A stretch of 64,000 nt of DNA from an uncultured Cellulophaga sp. (GTDB lineage: Bacteria; Bacteroidota; Bacteroidia; Flavobacteriales; Flavobacteriaceae). Numbering within the stretch: the stretch's first letter is position 1; every line of letters begins with the position of its first letter. A program made the position numbers and the translations under genes. The stretch covers positions 1 to 64,000 of the forward strand of contig CANLIE010000006.1 in assembly GCA_947491225.1 (NCBI GenBank). The letters are read 5' to 3'. Below the pieces are notes generated by a model. It saw only the letters and a program-made list of their open reading frames with translations. It did no database searches and had not been told where the DNA came from. Below are positions 1 to 7,369 of the stretch, piece after piece.

Positions 1-190
1 TTATTCTCCTGAACTCAATCCACAAGAATATGTCAACCAAGATCTAAAAACCAATATTATAGGGAAGAAAAGAGCCATGAACCAAGAACAACTCAAGGAA
101 AATATCAAAGGATTTATGAAAAAAAGGAAGGCAGACAAACCGCAGGTGAAAAAATATTTCCACCATAAGCACGCCAAATACGCCGCCTGA
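1..190 (+). CDS. IS630-type transposase, C-terminal fragment entering from the left edge
   Basis: Reading from base 2 to the TGA at 188-190 gives 62 codons that start in mid-protein. The block YSPELNPQEY near the beginning matches the third catalytic region (Glu of the DDE triad in a SPxLNPxE context) of IS630/Tc1-mariner-like transposases, and the tail is lysine-rich and ends HHKHAKYAA. The two catalytic Asp residues would lie left of the window, so it cannot be said whether the element is intact. A second IS630-like remnant lies on the opposite strand at 2901-3377. Confidence 0.8.
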   Translation, partial: YSPELNPQEYVNQDLKTNIIGKKRAMNQEQLKENIKGFMKKRKADKPQVKKYFHHKHAKYAA

Positions 191-309
191 AAGATTTATA
201 AGAACTAATTACCCTAACGATTAATAATTTAATGGTTTATGTATTTTGTAATTCTGTTAAAAATCAAATCAAATTAGGGATAGTTAAAATGAATAATAAA
301 AATAATAGA

Positions 310-1311
310 ATGGTTTATCCTAGTTATTTAAATTTAAAAATTAGAGTACAAGTATCAATATTAAGAGATTGCCTCGAAATACTTTCCATTTGGTTAGAGA
401 ATAAAGGCTTTATTGATTACGACATTGGCATAGAAATCCCAGTTTCAAGTAAGATGAAAAAGGGAAAAATTGAATTTTTTTTAAAACAATTAACTTTGAC
501 AGAAAAGCAAGAGGTAGATGCTTTTGTACAAGTCACAAATCGTTTATTTATAATAATTTCCAAAAATCAGAAAAGAGAAAATAGCTGGGTATTTGAGTTT
601 CATAATTCTGTAGAAAGTATGGAAGCATCTGGTATTATAGATGTGCTGAATAAACATAGATCTACGGCTCAGTTTTTTCTTGAACGGTATGAAGTTACCT
701 TTGTGCGATTATACAGAAAGGGAAATGGAGAAAAATTCTTCCCCATCTTACCGTTAGTGGGTGATCGTACCCATTTAATGCTAGCCACAGAAAAAGCAAT
801 TATTCAACTATTTGATCAGCCCGAAAAGTTCTGGGACTATCCTTGGGATTCTGTAGATACCTATGGTGAAAAAATATTAGTATCCCGTGCAATGAAAGCA
901 GCATCTAACGTGGAGTTTGCTACCGCAATTTTTGATCAACAATGGGAACTTGCAAGACTAGCAAAACCTAATCTAGTGAAATATTATAAGGCTGGGCCGA
1001 GAGAAGAAGAAATGGCAGTTTATAAGTCAGGAGCCTCCAGGCTAGAAAATGTTGGATATGTTGAAGAAGAGAAAACATACGAGTTTTCCTGTTTACTGAA
1101 TGAAGATGAACATATCCCGGGATGGGAAATTTTTATTATAGAAGATTTAGTAGCAGAAGGTAAACTAGCTGATGGTCGGATTGTAGAAATTGTTCGTGTA
1201 GTGTTCTGGGAAGATGAAATGGCACACCGAGAAAAACGACCGTTGCTAGATGTTGGCGCAAAAGTGTATTATCAAGGCGAAGAAGGTGATATTATAGAAA
1301 TTACAGAATAA
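310..1311 (+). CDS. Hypothetical protein, paralogue A of a tandem pair
   Basis: A 333-residue soluble protein of no family I recognise. It has no signal peptide or membrane segment. The N-terminal third is variable and basic; the C-terminal half is acidic and rich in Glu, Trp and Tyr (for example EKFWDYPWDSVDTYGEK and a final YYQGEEGDIIEITE). An upstream in-frame start at 232 is possible, but 310 is preferred because the paralogue at 1789 has an in-frame TAA (1777-1779) just before the equivalent ATG and begins with the same MVYPSYLNLKIRVQ. The last 483 bases are nearly identical to the paralogue while the first part has clearly diverged. Tandem copies with a small gene between them next to IS debris recall immunity-gene arrays of polymorphic toxins, but no toxin is visible and this is speculation. 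Confidence 0.7.
   Translation: MVYPSYLNLKIRVQVSILRDCLEILSIWLENKGFIDYDIGIEIPVSSKMKKGKIEFFLKQLTLTEKQEVDAFVQVTNRLFIIISKNQKRENSWVFEFHNSVESMEASGIIDVLNKHRSTAQFFLERYEVTFVRLYRKGNGEKFFPILPLVGDRTHLMLATEKAIIQLFDQPEKFWDYPWDSVDTYGEKILVSRAMKAASNVEFATAIFDQQWELARLAKPNLVKYYKAGPREEEMAVYKSGASRLENVGYVEEEKTYEFSCLLNEDEHIPGWEIFIIEDLVAEGKLADGRIVEIVRVVFWEDEMAHREKRPLLDVGAKVYYQGEEGDIIEITE
829..1311 (+). repeat. Near-identical 483-bp repeat, copy 1 (pairs with 2308-2790)
   Basis: From the codons for FWDYPWD to the stop codon, the two paralogous genes differ by only four bases that I can count over 483. Upstream of this block they differ at many positions in DNA and protein. The sharp change in similarity suggests recent gene conversion or unequal exchange of the 3' halves rather than a simple recent duplication of the whole gene. 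Confidence 0.85.
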
Positions 1312-1322
1312 ACTTTTTACTT

Positions 1323-1653
1323 ATGTCCTCAAACGCAAAAACAGCATTCGTTCTAGCCACCATTTTTAGAAGATAAATCAGGTAAAAAAGCCTTTAAATT
1401 GGAACAGGCAGAAGCATATTCCAGTGATATAGATGCAGGTAATTTGGAGATAGGAAATGACCAATATAAAGGAATGGTATATTTCTTTGAGGACTCAAGA
1501 GCCGCCAGAGATGCGGTGCTAGCGATGGATGACAGTGGTTTACATCCTAATATTTATGTAGGGGTGATAGGCGAAAGTGGAGAAATAGAATGGCAGCCTA
1601 GAAATGTAAACACCGAACCCACTATAGAAAATGGAGCGATAAATATGGAATAA
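1323..1653 (+). pseudogene. Small unknown gene broken by a one-base frameshift
   Basis: An ATG at 1323 opens MSSNAKTAFVLATI and then hits a stop after a run of five T (1363-1367). Removing one T joins this frame to LEDKSGKKAFKLEQAEAYSS and on to the TAA at 1651-1653, giving about 109 residues. Without the correction only an internal start (TTG at 1399, 84 residues) is available. The protein is acidic, with a central part reading MVYFFEDSRAARDAVLAM, and I recognise no family. It starts 11 bases after the paralogue A stop and is probably co-transcribed with it. The shift could be a real mutation or a homopolymer sequencing error. Confidence 0.6.
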
Positions 1654-1788
1654 AATTATCCATCAAATGGATAAAAAAATAGATTGTCAATAACTTCGAT
1701 GTGTTAATTTGAAAGTTTATGTACTTTGTAGTTTGCTCCAAAGCAATACAGATCAAAGTAGTATCAATTATGTAATTAAAAAAGTAGT

Positions 1789-2790
1789 ATGGTTTATCCA
1801 AGTTATTTGAATTTAAAAATTAGAGTGCAAGCATTAGGAATAAGTGATTGTCTTGAAATCCTTTCTATTTGGTTGAATTATAGCGATATGGGGGAGCAGA
1901 GGATAGGTATAAAAACTCCAACTTTAGGCAGGAATAAAAATGGAACGATCAAAGAATTGATAGCGCAATTGACGCCAAAAGAAAAACAAGAAAGGACTGC
2001 TTCTATAGGGATATCAGATAATCTATTTATAACGGTTGCCAGAAATCCAAATCGCGAAAATAACTGGGAAATAGAGTTTAATGAATCAGGAAAAGGTATA
2101 GAACCATCAAGGATTATCGAAATATTAGAGAAGCATCGCTCCACGGCTAGATTTTTTCTTGAACGTTATGAGGTTACTTTTGCGCGAGTTTACAGGACTG
2201 GAAATGCTGAAAAGTTCTTTCCAATATTACCGTTAGTAGGAGATCGTAGCCATTTGATAATGGCTACAAAAAAAGTAATTATTCAACTGTTTGATCAGCC
2301 TGAAAAATTCTGGGACTATCCTTGGGATTCTGTAGATACCTATGGTGAAAAAATATTAGTATCCCGTGCAATGAAAGCAGCATCTAACGTGGAGTTTGCT
2401 ACCGCAATTTTTGATCAACAATGGGAACTTGCAAGACTAGCAAAACCTAATCTAGTGAAATATTATAAGGCTGGGCCGAGAGAAGAAGAAATGGCAGTTT
2501 ATAAGTCAGGAGCCTCCAGGCTAGAAAATGTTGGATATGTTGAAGAAGAGAAAACATACGAGTTTTCCTGTTTACTGAATGAAGATGAACATATCCCTGG
2601 ATGGGAAATTTTTATTATAGAAGATTTAGTAGCAGAAGGTAAACTAGCTGATGGTCGGATTGTAGAAATTGTTCGTGTAGTGTTCTGGGAAGAAGAAATG
2701 GCACACCGAGAAAAACGACCGTTGCTAGATGTTGGAGCAAAAGTATATTATCAAGGCGAAGAAGGTGATATTATAGAAATTACAGAATAA
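1789..2790 (+). CDS. Hypothetical protein, paralogue B of the tandem pair
   Basis: A 333-residue paralogue of the protein encoded at 310-1311, with the same length and start (MVYPSYLNLKIRVQ). A TAA at 1777-1779 lies in frame just before the ATG, which fixes the start. The N-terminal 170 residues differ at roughly a third or more of positions from copy A; the C-terminal 160 are almost identical. No signal peptide, membrane segment or known motif is seen. The upstream bases also resemble those before copy A (both contain TTTATGTA followed by TTTGTA), so the duplicated unit included the leader. Function unknown. Confidence 0.7.
   Translation: MVYPSYLNLKIRVQALGISDCLEILSIWLNYSDMGEQRIGIKTPTLGRNKNGTIKELIAQLTPKEKQERTASIGISDNLFITVARNPNRENNWEIEFNESGKGIEPSRIIEILEKHRSTARFFLERYEVTFARVYRTGNAEKFFPILPLVGDRSHLIMATKKVIIQLFDQPEKFWDYPWDSVDTYGEKILVSRAMKAASNVEFATAIFDQQWELARLAKPNLVKYYKAGPREEEMAVYKSGASRLENVGYVEEEKTYEFSCLLNEDEHIPGWEIFIIEDLVAEGKLADGRIVEIVRVVFWEEEMAHREKRPLLDVGAKVYYQGEEGDIIEITE
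2308..2790 (+). repeat. Near-identical 483-bp repeat, copy 2 (pairs with 829-1311)
   Basis: Second copy of the homogenised 3' half of the paralogous pair. Differences from copy 1 are seen at the CCCGGG/CCCTGG, GATGAA/GAAGAA, GGCGCA/GGAGCA and GTGTAT/GTATAT positions only. After the stop codon the similarity fades within about 20 bases. Confidence 0.85.
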
Positions 2791-2900
2791 ATTTTTTACT
2801 CATATCCTAATGAATCACACCAAAGAAAATATAAAAACAGCTCGCTATCCCCAAACCGTATTCGCAGTTTCTTCCAACAGCTAGGAAAATACTGTCAAGA

Positions 2901-3377
2901 TTATAGTTGGCAACAGGTCAATCTATATAAGCTATAACCATAATTTCTTGGGGTATCAACAGCAAATCCGCTTTCGTTGACATAAACAATAGGACGTTTT
3001 TCAACAAACTCATATTGGAATATTTTGAGTTTGAATATAAGTCTAGATAGCCAATTTACTTTAGGATGAAATAACGTTTTTTTATAACTAATATTTAGTC
3101 TTTGTAACGCATAAAAAATAGCACTTTGACTAACACCAAAAATTTTTGCTCGCTCATACTGATAACGATCTAGATAGTTCTGAATATCTTTTCTTAAAAC
3201 TTCCATATCAATCTTTGTAGAAGGTTTATTACGATTAGTTCTAGGTTCTATGCGTTGTTGCCACTTAAATAGTATTCTAATTGGAATACCAAACCAATCA
3301 CTTAATTCTTGAAAAGTTAGTTGATCTTTCTACTTTACTTTGAATACTTGTCGTCTAAAATCTAATGAATATGCCAT
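2901..3377 (-). pseudogene. IS630-like transposase remnant, inactivated
   Basis: From an ATG at 3377 the minus strand reads MAYSLDFRRQVFKVK, then a TAG, then continues in the same frame with KDQLTFQELSDWFGIPIRIL and a helix-turn-helix-like N-terminal part. At about 2970 it reaches IVYVNESGF, the first catalytic block, where the expected Asp (usually xVDESGF) is Asn. The frame ends at 2901 in CCQL with no second or third catalytic block. It therefore carries a nonsense codon, a catalytic substitution and a 3' truncation. It sits between the paralogous pair and the first attC-like repeat, and its insertion may have removed the outer left end of that repeat. Confidence 0.8.
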
Positions 3378-3423
3378 ACAACAAAATACAAAAAATATAT
3401 GACATATTATAATGATTTAGCTA

Positions 3424-3540
3424 TATATAAAAAATAGGCAAAATAGTAATAATTCAAGCTTTTAGCTATTATCAAACTTTGTGCTTATACGAAAGTTTAG
3501 TGATTCGAAACCGCCTACTTTTTATATACATTGTTAGCAT
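3424..3540. repeat. attC-like imperfect inverted repeat, site 1
   Basis: Left arm 3424-3439 (TATATAAAAAATAGGC) pairs with right arm 3513-3528 (GCCTACTTTTTATATA) at 15 of 16 positions. They are separated by a 73-base centre containing CTTTGTGCTTATACG. To the right the site ends in TTGTTAGCATTAATTAAG, a GTT-containing core like the one ending site 2. The matching left outer box (AATGCTAAC) is not present; IS630 debris lies just left. Long imperfect stems with AAC and GTT outer boxes and an unpaired centre are the architecture of integron attC sites. The boxes do not fit the canonical GTTRRRY consensus, so this is attC-like only. Confidence 0.55.
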
Positions 3541-3549
3541 TAATTAAGA

Positions 3550-3608
3550 AAAACTGTAACGAATTAAAAAATCTCTAGTATACATACAAAACCAAAAGAA
3601 TGAAAAAA
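3550..3608 (+). repeat. Leader repeat type 1, copy 1 (pairs with 7302-7360)
   Basis: The 50 bases before the ATG at 3600 and the first few codons match the bases before the start at 7352 with three mismatches over 59. The shared block starts AAAACTGTAACGAATT and ends at ATGAAAAAAC. The repeat places the same 5' region in front of two related hydrolase genes, 3.7 kb apart. No clear TAnnTTTG box is visible in it. Confidence 0.85.
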
Positions 3609-6482
3609 CCAATTTATGCTTTCCTCGCTATATTTTTTTTAATGACTTCTTGGAAAACAAAAGAAACAGAAAATTTAAGAAAGTCAGCTAAAGCAGACTT
3701 TGAAATAAAGATCGATGATTACCTAAATCAAGTAATCAAAAGACAAGGAATTCCAGGTTTTGGATTAGCTATAGTTCAAAACGATTCTATTATTTACCGA
3801 AATAACTACGGTTATGCTAATATCGAACATAATGTTCCCGTTACTGATAATTCAATTTTCAGGTTGTATTCTTTAACTAAACTAACTGTTGCAACGGCTA
3901 TTTTTAAGCTTGTTGAACAAAATAAATTAGCCTTAGACGAGCCTATCTCTAAATACATTGATGATTTACCTAACTCGTGGAAATCTATTGAAATAGAATA
4001 CTTATTAAAGCATTCTTCTGGACTTCCTGATATAGTTCCTATTCCTGATTTCCAAGAATATAGTGAAAATGATATAAAAGAATATATATACAATAAACCA
4101 TTATACTTCAATAAAGGAGAATATCATAACTATAATCAAACAAATTTTTGGTTGCTTCAAAGAATTTTAGAAAAGGTTACTGGAAATAAAATAGAGGAAT
4201 TCATTTTAAATAATCAATTTGATGGAGGTAATAAAAATGTATTTTTTTCTTCAGATTCTCAAACAATAGTAGAGAATAGAGCTACACCATATTTCCCTTC
4301 TAAAAATGGAGAACTTATTATAACACATCCACACATTGACAGATACTTTTACGCTGCAAACGGGCTAAATATAACAGTTGGAGAATTCATAAAATGGAAT
4401 AAAAAATTAAATGACAATGAACTTCTACAAAAGTCATCAAAAGAGAAAATGTTGCAGGGTTTTACTTATTCAAACACAAACAGAATTTGGACATATGGCT
4501 GGAATAAACATATAATAAATGACCACATTTCTTATGGGTTTTCTGGCTCTTTAGTTACTGCTTACCGTAATTTTCCTGATGATAATTTAAGTATAATTTT
4601 GTTTGGAAATGGCTTTGAGTATTATTTCGATATAGAAAATGTTATTAATCAAATTGCTAATTATGTAGATAAAGACATTATCGACTTAAATAGTTTTGCA
4701 CACGAAAATCTATTGGAAAATATTATAAAAAAAGATATTGAAGGTTTTAAAGACCAATTAACCAAATTAGAAAAATTGGAATCGTTTAAAAATTTCAATT
4801 TTGAGCAAAACATAAATGGTGTTGGATATAATTTATTAAATATCAAAGAATATAAATTAGCCATTAAAGTTTTTGAATTAAATGCTAATAAAAATCCTAA
4901 ATCTTCTAACGCTTATGATAGCCTTGCAGACGCTTATGAAAGAAATAAAGATTTTGAAAATGCTATTTTAAATTATTCCAAAGCAAAAAGTTTAAGTAAT
5001 GATAAAAAATATAAGTCAGATTTAGACAAAAAAATAAAGAAGCTGTCGAAAAGAACTAATGCTAATAGCTCAAAAATTCAACCGGACAAAAGAGTATTCA
5101 AAATCGACAAACAGCTTGATTCGTTGTTCAATTTCAGCCATTCTAATGGTATGTTTAACGGAGCTATTTTAGTTGCTAAAAACGACTCTATTCTTTACAA
5201 GAAATCTTTTGGTTACGCCAACGAGGAAACAAAAGAAAAAATAACGCCTGAATCGGTTTTTTACATTGCATCAATTTCCAAACAATTCACTGCAATGGGA
5301 ATTATGATGTTGCAAGAGCAGGGTAAACTATCGTTTGATGATAAAATAAAAGATTTATTTCCTGATTATCCAGGCTATTTAGAAAATACAACAATAAGAC
5401 AACTTCTAAATCACACTTCTGGAATTACAGATACCAATTACTATAAATTGACCAATCCAAGCAATGAAGACGTTTTTAGGACTCTTGTGAGTCAGGATTC
5501 TCTTGAATTTAAAAGTGGAACAACATTTAGATATAGCAATACTGGTTATGTACTGCTTGCACTCATCATTGAAAAAATATCTAACAAACCAATCGATGAA
5601 TTTTTCAAACTGACTTTTTTTGAGCCTTTAGGAATGAAAAACACAATAGCAACAAAGGCAGTAGCTGGTAATAGTTTTAAAAAGGTTGAGGGATATAATC
5701 TATTAGGCAAAAAGATTGGTTATAACTTATCTGTAATAGGACCTGGTGGTATTTATTCTACAATAAACGATTTAGAAAAATGGAATAAAGCATTAAACAC
5801 TCATAGATTTGTTTCAGAAAATACACTAAATCAAGCCTATACTAACGGTAGATTGAAGAAAGGATATATTTCTCTCAATATAAATAATCAAGAATATGGG
5901 TATGGTTTTGGTTGGATACCATACAATAAAAATGGAAAAAAATATGTGAAACACGAAGGAACCGTTGAAAGTTATAGGTCATTGATAAAGAAAAACTTAA
6001 CTGATGGTTATGACTATATATTTTTGACCAACCAAGGAGGTAAATTAGCAATAAACGAATTAACGTCATCAATTGACAACATCCTTGAAAAATCGGAGTA
6101 TAAAGTACCCAAAATACCGATTGCGAACAAAATTTTGCAGGAATTTGGAAAAAACGATACAAATACCGCAATCACTATAATAAAAAGTGTGATTAGTGAA
6201 AATCCGAATGATTACGGCATTGACGAGAATGATATAAACAGACTTTCTTATACCTATTTAAAAGATAGCCAAATAATTAAAGCCATTGAGATTTTCAAAC
6301 TAAATACAGAGTTGCATCCGAATTCAGCCAATGCATTTGATAGCTTGGCCGAAGGCTATTTTGTAAATAAAGAGTTTAAACTTTCAAAAGAAAATTATCA
6401 AAAATCATTAGAATTAAATCCTAAAAACGAGAATGCCAAGGTTATGATTGAGCGAATCAGAAAAGAAACAGCAGAAAAATAA
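3600..6482 (+). CDS. Tandem serine hydrolase (two beta-lactamase-like domains) with TPR segments
   Basis: A 960-residue exported protein. Domain 1 (about 35-350) has the active-site SLTK at 91-94 and YNQ at 178-180 where this family normally has YxN; it is followed by a TPR-like segment (about 405-475). Domain 2 (about 500-815) has the complete set SISK (558-561), YSN (645-647) and HEG (785-787), followed by TPR-like repeats (about 845-955). Family members are penicillin-binding-protein/esterase-type hydrolases (Pfam Beta-lactamase); substrate unknown. The N-terminus is hydrophobic (signal peptide or lipoprotein-like). The junction between halves (about residue 485, base 5058) reads AATGCTAAT in DNA, the same box that ends the neighbouring hydrolase genes, so this looks like a read-through fusion of two cassettes. 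Confidence 0.85.
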   Translation: MKKPIYAFLAIFFLMTSWKTKETENLRKSAKADFEIKIDDYLNQVIKRQGIPGFGLAIVQNDSIIYRNNYGYANIEHNVPVTDNSIFRLYSLTKLTVATAIFKLVEQNKLALDEPISKYIDDLPNSWKSIEIEYLLKHSSGLPDIVPIPDFQEYSENDIKEYIYNKPLYFNKGEYHNYNQTNFWLLQRILEKVTGNKIEEFILNNQFDGGNKNVFFSSDSQTIVENRATPYFPSKNGELIITHPHIDRYFYAANGLNITVGEFIKWNKKLNDNELLQKSSKEKMLQGFTYSNTNRIWTYGWNKHIINDHISYGFSGSLVTAYRNFPDDNLSIILFGNGFEYYFDIENVINQIANYVDKDIIDLNSFAHENLLENIIKKDIEGFKDQLTKLEKLESFKNFNFEQNINGVGYNLLNIKEYKLAIKVFELNANKNPKSSNAYDSLADAYERNKDFENAILNYSKAKSLSNDKKYKSDLDKKIKKLSKRTNANSSKIQPDKRVFKIDKQLDSLFNFSHSNGMFNGAILVAKNDSILYKKSFGYANEETKEKITPESVFYIASISKQFTAMGIMMLQEQGKLSFDDKIKDLFPDYPGYLENTTIRQLLNHTSGITDTNYYKLTNPSNEDVFRTLVSQDSLEFKSGTTFRYSNTGYVLLALIIEKISNKPIDEFFKLTFFEPLGMKNTIATKAVAGNSFKKVEGYNLLGKKIGYNLSVIGPGGIYSTINDLEKWNKALNTHRFVSENTLNQAYTNGRLKKGYISLNINNQEYGYGFGWIPYNKNGKKYVKHEGTVESYRSLIKKNLTDGYDYIFLTNQGGKLAINELTSSIDNILEKSEYKVPKIPIANKILQEFGKNDTNTAITIIKSVISENPNDYGIDENDINRLSYTYLKDSQIIKAIEIFKLNTELHPNSANAFDSLAEGYFVNKEFKLSKENYQKSLELNPKNENAKVMIERIRKETAEK
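4935..5065 (+). repeat. Internal copy of a hydrolase 3' end (pairs with 8711-8841)
   Basis: About 131 bases inside the 960-residue gene are highly similar to the last 131 coding bases of the gene ending at 8860, with fewer than ten mismatches by eye. In the downstream gene this block ends the protein a few codons later. Here the frame continues into the second hydrolase domain after AATGCTAAT (5058-5066). Confidence 0.8.
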
Positions 6483-6491
6483 CTAATGCTA

Positions 6492-6625
6492 ACATTGTAA
6501 AAAAATACAAATTTTATCATCTATAAGAAAAAACAAACAATTATGAAATTATTCAAATATCTATCTATTATTATAATTTATTTTACCATATTCAATGAAT
6601 GTTTTGCTCAAGTTAAAAAAGATTC
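6492..6625 (+). repeat. Leader and signal-peptide repeat type 2, copy 1 (pairs with 8964-9097)
   Basis: The block starts ACATTGTAAAAAAATACAA, contains the start codon at 6543, and continues through the signal peptide to the codons for AQVKK. It is nearly identical to 8964-9097, which precedes a serine hydrolase fragment. Downstream of the block the two genes encode unrelated folds (SGNH versus beta-lactamase-like). The left edge follows AATGCTAAC (6484-6492), the box that ends the hydrolase genes. Confidence 0.85.
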
Positions 6626-7319
6626 TTTACGTGTTTTGTTTGTAGGCAATAGCTATACTTTTATTTCAAATATGCCTCATCTAGTTTCTCTAATCTCAGA
6701 GAGTACTAACGTTAAATTAGTTACATTCAAAAGCACTGCTGGCGGAGCGACGCTAAGCGACCATTGGAATGGAAAAAAAGGACTTAAGTCCAAAAATGCG
6801 ATAAGTAATGGAAAATACGATATTGTAGTAATACAAGGACATAGTATGGAAACTATCGAGAAAAAAGACGAATTTCTAAAGTATTCAAAAAAACTATGCG
6901 ACTTAGCTAAGGCGTCGGGAGCAAAACCCTACCTGTACGTAACTTGGGCTCGACAAAAGGTTCCGCAATATCAAGAAGTAATTACTGAAACTTATAAGCA
7001 GGCTTCTATACAAAACGATTGTGAACTTATTATGGTTGGAGAGGCTTGGAAATTAGCTAGAGAATTAAGACCAGATATCCCATTGTTTATGTTGGACGGT
7101 ACCCATCAATCAGATTTGGGAGCTTTTTTAACAGCCTTAATGTTTGTTGGTAATTTCTCAGGGGAAATCCCTGAAAAATGTCCTGCCGGTTATGAAATTG
7201 TAGATACCAATGGAGAACAGGTAATATTATTTTGGGAAAATGACCTTGATGTGGTTTTTTGTCAAAAAATAGCATCAGAAGTTATAAAATCCACTAAATA
7301 TAAAACTGTAACGAATTGA
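6543..7319 (+). CDS. Exported SGNH/GDSL-type hydrolase
   Basis: A 258-residue protein with a signal peptide (about 1-22, cut near FAQ). After it comes VLFVGNSYTF with the nucleophile Ser in a GNSYT block, and near residue 180 LDGTHQS, the DxxH block that supplies the catalytic Asp and His of SGNH hydrolases. Such enzymes are esterases or acetyl-hydrolases; the substrate is not evident. The signal peptide is shared almost base for base with the neighbouring serine hydrolases. The last codons (KTVTN and stop) are encoded by the start of the type 1 leader repeat of the next gene (7302 on), so the C-terminus may have been cut and re-ended by recombination. Confidence 0.75.
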   Translation: MKLFKYLSIIIIYFTIFNECFAQVKKDSLRVLFVGNSYTFISNMPHLVSLISESTNVKLVTFKSTAGGATLSDHWNGKKGLKSKNAISNGKYDIVVIQGHSMETIEKKDEFLKYSKKLCDLAKASGAKPYLYVTWARQKVPQYQEVITETYKQASIQNDCELIMVGEAWKLARELRPDIPLFMLDGTHQSDLGAFLTALMFVGNFSGEIPEKCPAGYEIVDTNGEQVILFWENDLDVVFCQKIASEVIKSTKYKTVTN

Positions 7320-7360
7320 AAAATCTATAGTATAGATACAAAACCAAAAGAATGAAAAAA
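7302..7360 (+). repeat. Leader repeat type 1, copy 2 (pairs with 3550-3608)
   Basis: Same block as before the 960-residue gene, with three mismatches. Here it overlaps the end of the SGNH gene, whose stop codon TGA (7317-7319) lies inside the repeat, where copy 1 has TAA. Confidence 0.85.
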
Positions 7361-7369
7361 CAAACAATT

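Noticed and set aside
3812-4111. Long open frames opposite the hydrolase and other genes
   Set aside because: They lie fully within strongly supported genes on the other strand and show no motif of their own.
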